A stretch of 64,000 nucleotides of DNA from Paracentrotus lividus. Its lineage: Eukaryota > Echinodermata > Echinoidea > Camarodonta > Echinidae. The translations under genes and the position numbers were made by a program. Below the pieces are notes generated by a model. The model made no database searches and was not told the origin of the DNA. It was given only the letters and a program-made list of their open reading frames with translations. This document shows positions 41,697-50,600 of the stretch, in pieces (within the stretch, counting starts at the first letter, position 1; every line of letters starts with the position of its first letter). The stretch covers positions 4,909,142-4,973,141 of the forward strand of contig CALNVZ010002100.1 of NCBI GenBank assembly GCA_940671915.1, in the 5' to 3' direction.

Positions 41697-44600
41697 TCCG
41701 AAGCCCATGTACTAGTCATCCACCTTAAATAAACTACCCGCGAATTTCAGCCGAACTTTCCAAGCTCAAAAATGGCTCCGTCACAGGAGAGTGACTTTGC
41801 AAATACCGCCCGCAGCAGAAGGGTTAAACAATTGACAATAAACATTGTAAATTGTAACAGTGATAGATCCACATTCTTAGGTGGCCAGTTAAATGATAAC
41901 ATATGGCCAAATAATTGCTGGACAAAATTTTAAATGAAACTTTAATATTACAATAAAATTAAGGTTCATACGTTTATTTTCAATATGAAGGCCTCATGAA
42001 CACTATACATGTAGGCCTAAATGTAAGCCAGAGCTGCCAACCTAATTGAACAAAAAATCCTACTATTTTCTCTAAAAAATCCTATTTTCAACACAAAAAT
42101 CCTATTTTTGTTTTTGACATGCACATTTGCCACACGATCGTCACTACCGGCTACCGTCACTAGTAGCAAGTTTTCAGCATAGAGACGAGCACACCATGGT
42201 GCAAAATGAGCTTTAAAATTCATAGAGTATTTTGATATATTTTGCCATAGTTTTATATTATAAAAACATTAAAAGAAAATTAAAAAAAAAAAAAAAAAAT
42301 TCTGTCCATGACATCTGAACTAAATCTAGATCTAGGCCTAGGACAGGCTAGGTCCTATAATGGATCTAGGCCCTTATCAACTACCAGAAAATAAAGGGGC
42401 ATTTAATAACAGAGGCACTATATTTAGTAGTCACTATAAATAGAAAATAATTAGGCCTAAAACAAGTAGCTAAGTAGTGTCAACTCATTTAAATCAAACC
42501 TAGAAAAGGCATGGAGAGACAAATTTGATTGTTCAGACCCTGATGTCAACTTCACTTGAACCTTATATTTCTTTCGATACACATGTGACAACAGTTACAA
42601 GAGTAACACCCTATTTTTGCAGCGCATAAAATTTACAAGGAGATGCAGAGGGGCAAATAAGTTTTGTATACTTCAAGCCCAACATCAAGGTAAATCAAGG
42701 TAAAGGTAAGGCCTAACTGTCAGATGTAAAACATCAAGTAAAAACACGGCAGCTAGAACTATTAAAGAGAGGGATAGGCAGCATCAGCTAGGTCCCCCGA
42801 AGTTTTTGGGGAAATGCTCAGAGCAACACCCTCAGAGCTGCTGATTCTCACGGCAACATACCTGTATTTATCGGCGAATATTAATTATAAATCGGGGCAC
42901 CATAATCATTATTCCGTTGATGAAATCATAATTGAAATGATCATTCATCTAAGAAGTATTTGGTTCAAGACAAAATAGAAGTCCTTTCCGGATATTTTAG
43001 CCGACATTATCTTCACACTTATCACAGCACTTAACTATACACAGCCCCGTTGCCGAAGGCGATGGGGCTGTACTTCCACCACCCCTATTTACAGCGTAAC
43101 TTTCAGTGATGATGAGCGCAAAGTGAATTATACTGGTCAATTTAATCAATCTAATGTTAAAATGTTGTTGTAAGGTTTCTATGATGTTTCACGCGTAACA
43201 ACGACTAAAAATGAAAGTATATAAGAGCTTCTTGACTTACCAAATTGAATTTTCCGTTGGCCTTGTCTCTTCTCATAGTGTTGGTGCCATCGCTGCCATT
43301 TTCTATGACGTCATTTTACTGTGCGAAGACGTATGGCGAAGACAACGCACGCACGGAGAATATACGTTGATGGACTCAATTTTCCTGTATTTTTCTACAT
43401 TTTTAGTTGATTACTTCATGTGAAACATTCGCAGATGTCACTAATTCGAGGAAAAACTTCAAAGAATTGATTCAATGTGAGTATGAATTCAAATAAGGTA
43501 TTTTTGACCACAAAATTTGTGGTCATGTATAGATATTTTCAAAACTTCGCCAAATATGTCAACTGGTTCGTCAGTTCCCGTCGCTTCGCGACGGGGGCTG
43601 GTCGGTTTACACAGCACTCAGCAGTCACAGGCAACTGTCATGGCTCACCTGTTTTCAGTACACACACATTAGATATCATGTGTACACACACTAGCTACAC
43701 ACACGCAGACATAAATATAACAAGAGAAAGCACACAATTCTTTTGCTGTAGTAGGCACAATGCGGGTTCTATGATAGTCAGCTCACACAAGGTTTGCACA
43801 CAACCACATGGTAATACAATGTCTATACAAGCGCGCACACGCAATATATCACACATAATAGTCGCATATAAACTGAATTTGGACATTCTCTGTGTGATCA
43901 AATCTCTTTGACACGCAACAGCATACACCTAGTAGTAGTACCTAGTCCGAATTTTGAAAAATCGTATTTTATAAGGATAAATCGTACTGTCGTATTCTCA
44001 TGCAAAAATCGTACAAAATACGATAAAATCGTACTGGTTGGCAGCTCTGGTAAGCTACTACAAAGATACATGTAGCACTATTCTTTTTAAAATCTTATAG
44101 TACAATTATGATTGTATGTGTAATTAATTTATCAAATTGTAACAATTTCTAATTTACAACAAAAAGTTTAAATAAGAATGAAACAGGATTTTAAAACCAG
44201 AATTATCCCCATTTGACTGTGGACTATTTGTAATGCAGAAAGAATACACAATTTCATGAAAGGACTTGTTTGATGTTTTATCCGACAAAATTTGCTCTCA
44301 GCCAATCAGATGCAAGCATTTCAGTAGCTTATAATAGTTTGTCGGATAAAGCGTCCGACAAGTCCTTTCATGAAATGCCCCCCTGAATATTGAGTACGTA
44401 GGAGTAGCAGATATTTAGACAAAACTAATAAATTTATATCAAAAACTTTCATGAAATGCCCCCCTGAATATTGAGTATGTAGGAGTAGCAGATATTTAGA
44501 CAAAACTAATAAATTTATATCAAAAACTTTCATAATCAATAAACATACCTTAACCACACATGGGACTGACCAGCCAGAAATCCATATTGCATTGTTGTCA

Positions 44601-47600
44601 GTGCCAGAAGTTCCTAGATGTACAAAGGTAGCAAAGTATTAACAAAAATGTCATGGGCATGCATCAAATTTTGACAAAAACTCTACAAAATACTGACAAC
44701 ATTGAATAGTGTATACATAATAGGAAAGAGTGTACAAACAGAATTTTGCAGTTCTAGCCATTTTGCTTTGGAATTAGATTTCACTTGTCATATAATGAAT
44801 CATTGATTTATTCAACTGTGAAAGTAAGATAATTCAGGGCAATTCCACTATAAAACTGTGACACTTTAAAACCCATTTTCACTTATAAAGTGGAATACAA
44901 ACGAAGTGCAAATAATCACTACAGTGCGTCCCAAAAAGAACTATACACTTTTGACAAGGCTACCAAATAAAAAATATATGATTCTTGGGGAAAAAGTTTA
45001 GATGTACATGTATATAAAGCTCATATCCTCAAGTATCATTATGACACAAAAAACTCCAAAAATAATGCATTCTTCAGTGAGCAATGCCCACTTTTATGAA
45101 GGACACAAAAAACAGCCTGTGCAGGAATTCCCTATTCATTTATCCCCTGTGTATGGCATGCCAAGAAGGATTCAAGTAATAGTGGAATAAATCGGCTAAC
45201 AAAGACAAAAATAAACTGAAGTCGGAGCAAAAATCACTGATATGAAAAGGGCAGTTCCAAGGTAACGGAGTGACATTCAGAAGCAACATTTCAGCATTCA
45301 AACACATTTATCATACATACTTTAATTTTTATTTACAAAGAAATGGTTCATGACAATAGCTGATGGTACCCTCTTTTCAAAATGATAAAATTTGTTATAG
45401 TGATCTGCATGATTAATGAGATATGAATATTCATAATCATGGTTACGGAGTGACGCAAAATGGACATGCATATTTGAGCAAAAAACATTTTGCTTAAACT
45501 CTGTGAACTTTAAATGGCTATCACAATTTTGAGTAATTGATTGGATTCTATGTTATACTAGGTATAATATGCCACCTTGTATAAAAAAAATTGGTTGAAT
45601 ATTTTGTTAATTATGACTTAAAATTTGAACCCATGTCCGGTTACGGAGTGACGGTTACGGAGTGACCTCTGAATCATCCACACAATGGCAATGTAAATGG
45701 ACTATGTCTCCCTTGCTAAATAAAAAAAAACACTCTTGATTGTTTCAATTTTAATATTGCTTGCTCTGTATGATAACTCTAGGTGGGGGATTAAAAACTT
45801 CTACACAGAATTTTGAAACTCATTAAGTATGCTAATTTATGCGCATTTTTCAAAATTCACAAATAATGGATTTTCTTTATTTGTCAACCGATTTTGATTT
45901 TTCTTTTTTTTTTGTTCCATCTAGTAGAGCTACATGAGGTTTACCAAACTTCTACACAGAATTATGAAATTTTGATTTGAAAATTGTCTACATTATATAT
46001 GCTAATTTATGCAAAATTCTTTAAAAATTCCATTTGCTTTATATGATAGCACTAGGTGGGAGATACAAAAATTTTACACAAAATTTCAAAACTCATTAAG
46101 TATGCTAATTTATGCAAATTGTTCAAAATTCACAAACATTTTTTTTTGTTGAAATCTTTTGACAGATTTTTTTTTTTTTTTCCTAATCTGGTAAAGCTCC
46201 ATGATGTTCACTAAACTTCTACACAGAATTTTGAAATTTTGACTAGAAAATAATCTATGCTAAATTAATTTTGCTTCTTCTCCTTCATTTGTAGATGAAT
46301 TTCAATTCTGATAGCACTAGGTAGGGTAATTTTCAAACCCATTGTCTTACTTTTATTTATATGTACAGGTCAGTGTCTTCTTTAAACTACTATTTAAACA
46401 TACTTAAATTGTATACATGTAACCAAATGATTGAGTTCACAGCCTCATCCACTTTCTTCCAAAATAATCTGCTGCAAAGTCCTCAAAGGAGCTCATATCA
46501 GACCTCACACAAATGCCCGAGTTGTGCAATTAATTGCTGACAAAGAGCTCATTTGCATAATTATGATCTCATATCCTCAAAGCATGACACCCCGATGTCT
46601 TTCTTGGGCACTTCACTAAAAGAATTCTGAACTTAAAAAGTTCTAGTGTAGAGTGAGCTTTGATCAAATTGTACATGTACATTGTACATGCAATGCAATG
46701 GGACGTCACTCCGTAACCATAATGGTTACGAAGTGACACATTTTATGAGGCCGTATTTCTCAAGCAAAATCCATTCAAATATAAAAAGTTCATGTAATTG
46801 ATAGGTATGGGTGTTCCAGATTTGCAAATAAATTTTTGTTGCATTAAACCCAATTATTCTAAAAATATTTACAAAATATGTGTTTTTGTGGTTACGGAGT
46901 GACATTTTGAGGTAACTTCATGTTTGTGTTCACTGAAGGGGAACAAAGATCGCGAAGCAAAGTTTTATGTGAAAACTTTATTTTTTATATATCCTGCTTT
47001 CATAATAAAATATGATCAAAGTATATTTTCATTTTCTAGGTACATTTATCTTACATGAAATTTAAATAAAAAAAGATATAAATTTGACAATTTTAGTAAT
47101 ATTGAATATTAATGCCATTTTGAAACCCAAAATGCCCTAAAAAGGCTAAACCATCCACAGATATTGAAAATTTGGACTTTTAGCTGTCATATGATACCAA
47201 ATTTGTCATGGAACCATGAATTTGAAATTTGGGGGGTCATGTCCTGTTTTGCTTGGAACTGCCCAAAACAAAACAGTTTAAAATTACATTTTGCATAATA
47301 TTGATAGTTTATTTCTGACTTTTGATATATCTTTTACTCTGTTAACTGATTCATTCCATTATTTCTTTGAATCCTTCTTGGCGTGCTATACCCAGGTGGT
47401 AAATGAAAAGCAAATTCCTGCGCAGGCTATTTTTTGTGTCCTTCATAAAATTGGTCGTTGCTCACTGAAGAATGCGTTATTTTCAGAATTTTTTGTGTCA
47501 TAATGATACTTGAGGATATGAGCTTTACATGTATATACTTCTAAACCCTTTCCCAAAGAATCATATATTTTTAATTTAAATATAGTTCTTTTTGGGACGC

Positions 47601-50600
47601 ACTGTAGAGGGTATTCATTTTTCTCGCAATCTACTATGGTCGACAAGGAAATTTGTGATCACTCTCGCACAAAGTGTTCACTAGCTTTCCAGGAAATTTG
47701 TGATCACTCTCGCAAAAAGGGTTCACTAGCTTACAAGTTCACGAGCTTTTGAGTGCCGCTGCAACTCTTTATCAAGTGACGAAAATTATCTGAAAACGTA
47801 CTAGTTAGTCTATTTATACGAATCCCGATTTCCTTGTTGACCATAGTAGATTGTGAGACATCCGCAATAATGAACTTATTAAGATGACTCAGATCACAAG
47901 AAACCATGAGCAGAAATGAATATTCACATACATGTACAGTAATTAAATATGATTATTACAACTGTTACACTCTGACAAAAAATGGACATGTGTATAGGCC
48001 TACATGACAATTGTATATTTAAAAAAAATCAAACTCTGTGAAGTTTATAAACACTTCGAAAAGTGGATACCTTTTAAGGATGAAGTAGAATATTGGTACA
48101 TGTAATAAATAAGTAACAGATATCAACATGACATTGATGGCACAGGCCTCTACAAAAAAATTATTTTTCACTTGCCCTGTTGGGCAAGTGAAATTTTTTT
48201 TTGCTTGCCCGAAAGCAAAAAGCACTTGCCCAAGATTTTCTTTTCATTTTCTTTTGTTTTAGTAGCCAATATCATCTCATAAATGTCTAGATACAAAGAG
48301 CCTAATAGACGAAATATAAGCAGCACCACTAAATTTGGATTTAAAAAAAAAATACTAAACAAGTATTAATTGAAAAATTAATGAAATCATTTTCATGCCA
48401 AATTATCTTTTTCTACATGTAACAAAAGAAAAAAAATAGTGCTGAAATAAACATTAAAAAAGGTAAGAGAGAAAATGCATCCGAATTATAAATGAGTCTG
48501 ATGTTAAGACTAGCACCATACATCGGAAACTCTGCTAGATCAGAGATGTTTTGAATAAACAAATCAGCTCATTTCACAAGTTTATTTTTAGTAGCATCAT
48601 CTCATAAAAGTCCACAGACAAAAGACAAAAATATAAGCAGCACAACTAAATTTGAATCTAAAAGAAAAAAAATAAATTTAAAAAAAAATTTATACTTTAA
48701 AAATATTAATTTGAAAAATTAATGAACTCATTTTCCACGCCGAATTATCTTTTTCTAAATGTAAAAGAAGAGAAAAATAAGCATTGAAATAAACTTACAA
48801 AATGTAAGCAAGAAATATATCCGAATTTAAATTACTTTTTAATCTATAAAATATATTACAATGAGTCTGCATGTTAAGACTAGCACCATACACGGAACTC
48901 CACGATCGGCGAAATATTTTGAATAACAAATCGGCTTATTTCACAAGTTTTAAGATTTGATTTCAATTGTAAGGTAATGTTTCTTCAGGAGGAGAGCCCT
49001 GTTTAAATATTTTGTCTAGTTCGTATTTATAAACAGTTTTTTTGGTGTGTTTTTGAGGTGAAATGTTTGTGGAAATCGCCGGAGCTGCAACCCATGTTAC
49101 TGATAAACTCCTGGGCCGCTGGCGCTGGCTGGAGAGGTGCTTGCAATACACTTCTGTGCACTTTGCTCAACAATCGCTTGGCCGATCGGGCAAGTGACTT
49201 TGGACTTTGCTTGCCCGCCCGTTGTTTTCACTTGCCCCGGGCAAGCGGGCAAGCGGGTTTGTCGCGCCCTGATGGCACATACTGTAAACAACTGCACTGT
49301 ACCATGACCCCTGATTCTCGGCACTTTTTACCTATTTTGTTTTTAATATTACTTAAATGTATATATATATATACCAAAGTAGAAAGTCATCATATTAAAC
49401 CCCCATTATCTAAGAAATTTTACTAAAAAAGAGGCATTTCAAGCCCCAAATTTAACCATCTCGTTAACAGGCACTTTTTTCAAAAAACTGGATTCTGTCA
49501 CTTCATTTCAAATTTTCAAAAAGGTAACTCAATCAATACCCTTAGTGTTTGCATCCACGTGAAAACTACTGTTCCCAGCTTTCCAACGGTACATAACTCA
49601 ACAAGAGAGGGCGCTTTCTTGCAAAATGGCAGTAAAATCAGTTTCCCTTGTAACCAGTGTTCTATGGTGCCAAAAGGCAACCATGGTAATGAGAGGGTTA
49701 AAGTCCCATATGTGCACATATCTGTTTGATCAATTTAAATATCCAGCATAAGACAACTCAATCATATAATCTTTCACCTTAAATGTTTGGTTGTATTTTA
49801 AACAGGTCTTTTTGTTAATTTCAGATCATGATTTGCATAAAGGCGCAGCACATTAAAGGTTTCAGCTCCATGTTCACTTTATCATTACCATTCTTCATTA
49901 TTAAAGTAGTGAACAGCATCACCATTTAATTGTACATTATAGGCTATATATAAACATTACAGTGAATAAACACAATTGCTTTAAATCAACATACAATACT
50001 ACTTCTATTGTTGTCTACATTGTCAGATATATGTATTGTTGCTGCCAGAATATCAAACTAATACAATACATGTAGTACCATCCAATCAAATTAAAATCAG
50101 ATAAATGAAATCACCAAAAGTATTTCCAAATTTTAGGAGATGATACTACTGCTATCATAACACTAACCTTACTGTTTGTCCCTGTCCATAATAATGCAAG
50201 GTTAAAGTTGCTGTCATTCAGCTGGACCTGAGAAAAATAAAGAAAAGTCTAGATTATTTCCTCAGAATTAAATAAAATAAAGTTGTTGATAGTGTAATAC
50301 TGGTTATTCACACGATATGCATTAAGCCTCAAATTAAAGGTAGGCCTATACATGTAGGCCTAGTAAATTAAGGATAACATAAATGTTTAAACATACAAAA
50401 TATATTTCATTATCAATACAATTGTTTTAGATCTATCCCTAGATCTATGATACATGTAGAGTTTAGGACTTTCATTTTTCAATGATGCAATTGACTAGGT
50501 ATGTTTCAAGGTTTTAATTACCTCTGGGATGTTACAAATGCCCCCATAAAGTTAAACATGAATTTTTGTTTTTTGTTTTTTGCTTTTTTTTAATGTAGAG

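Noticed and set aside
43477-43911. 144-codon ORF
   Set aside because: It lies wholly within the 42029-44049 TIR element, is rich in His/Thr from CACA repeats, and has no recognisable domain.
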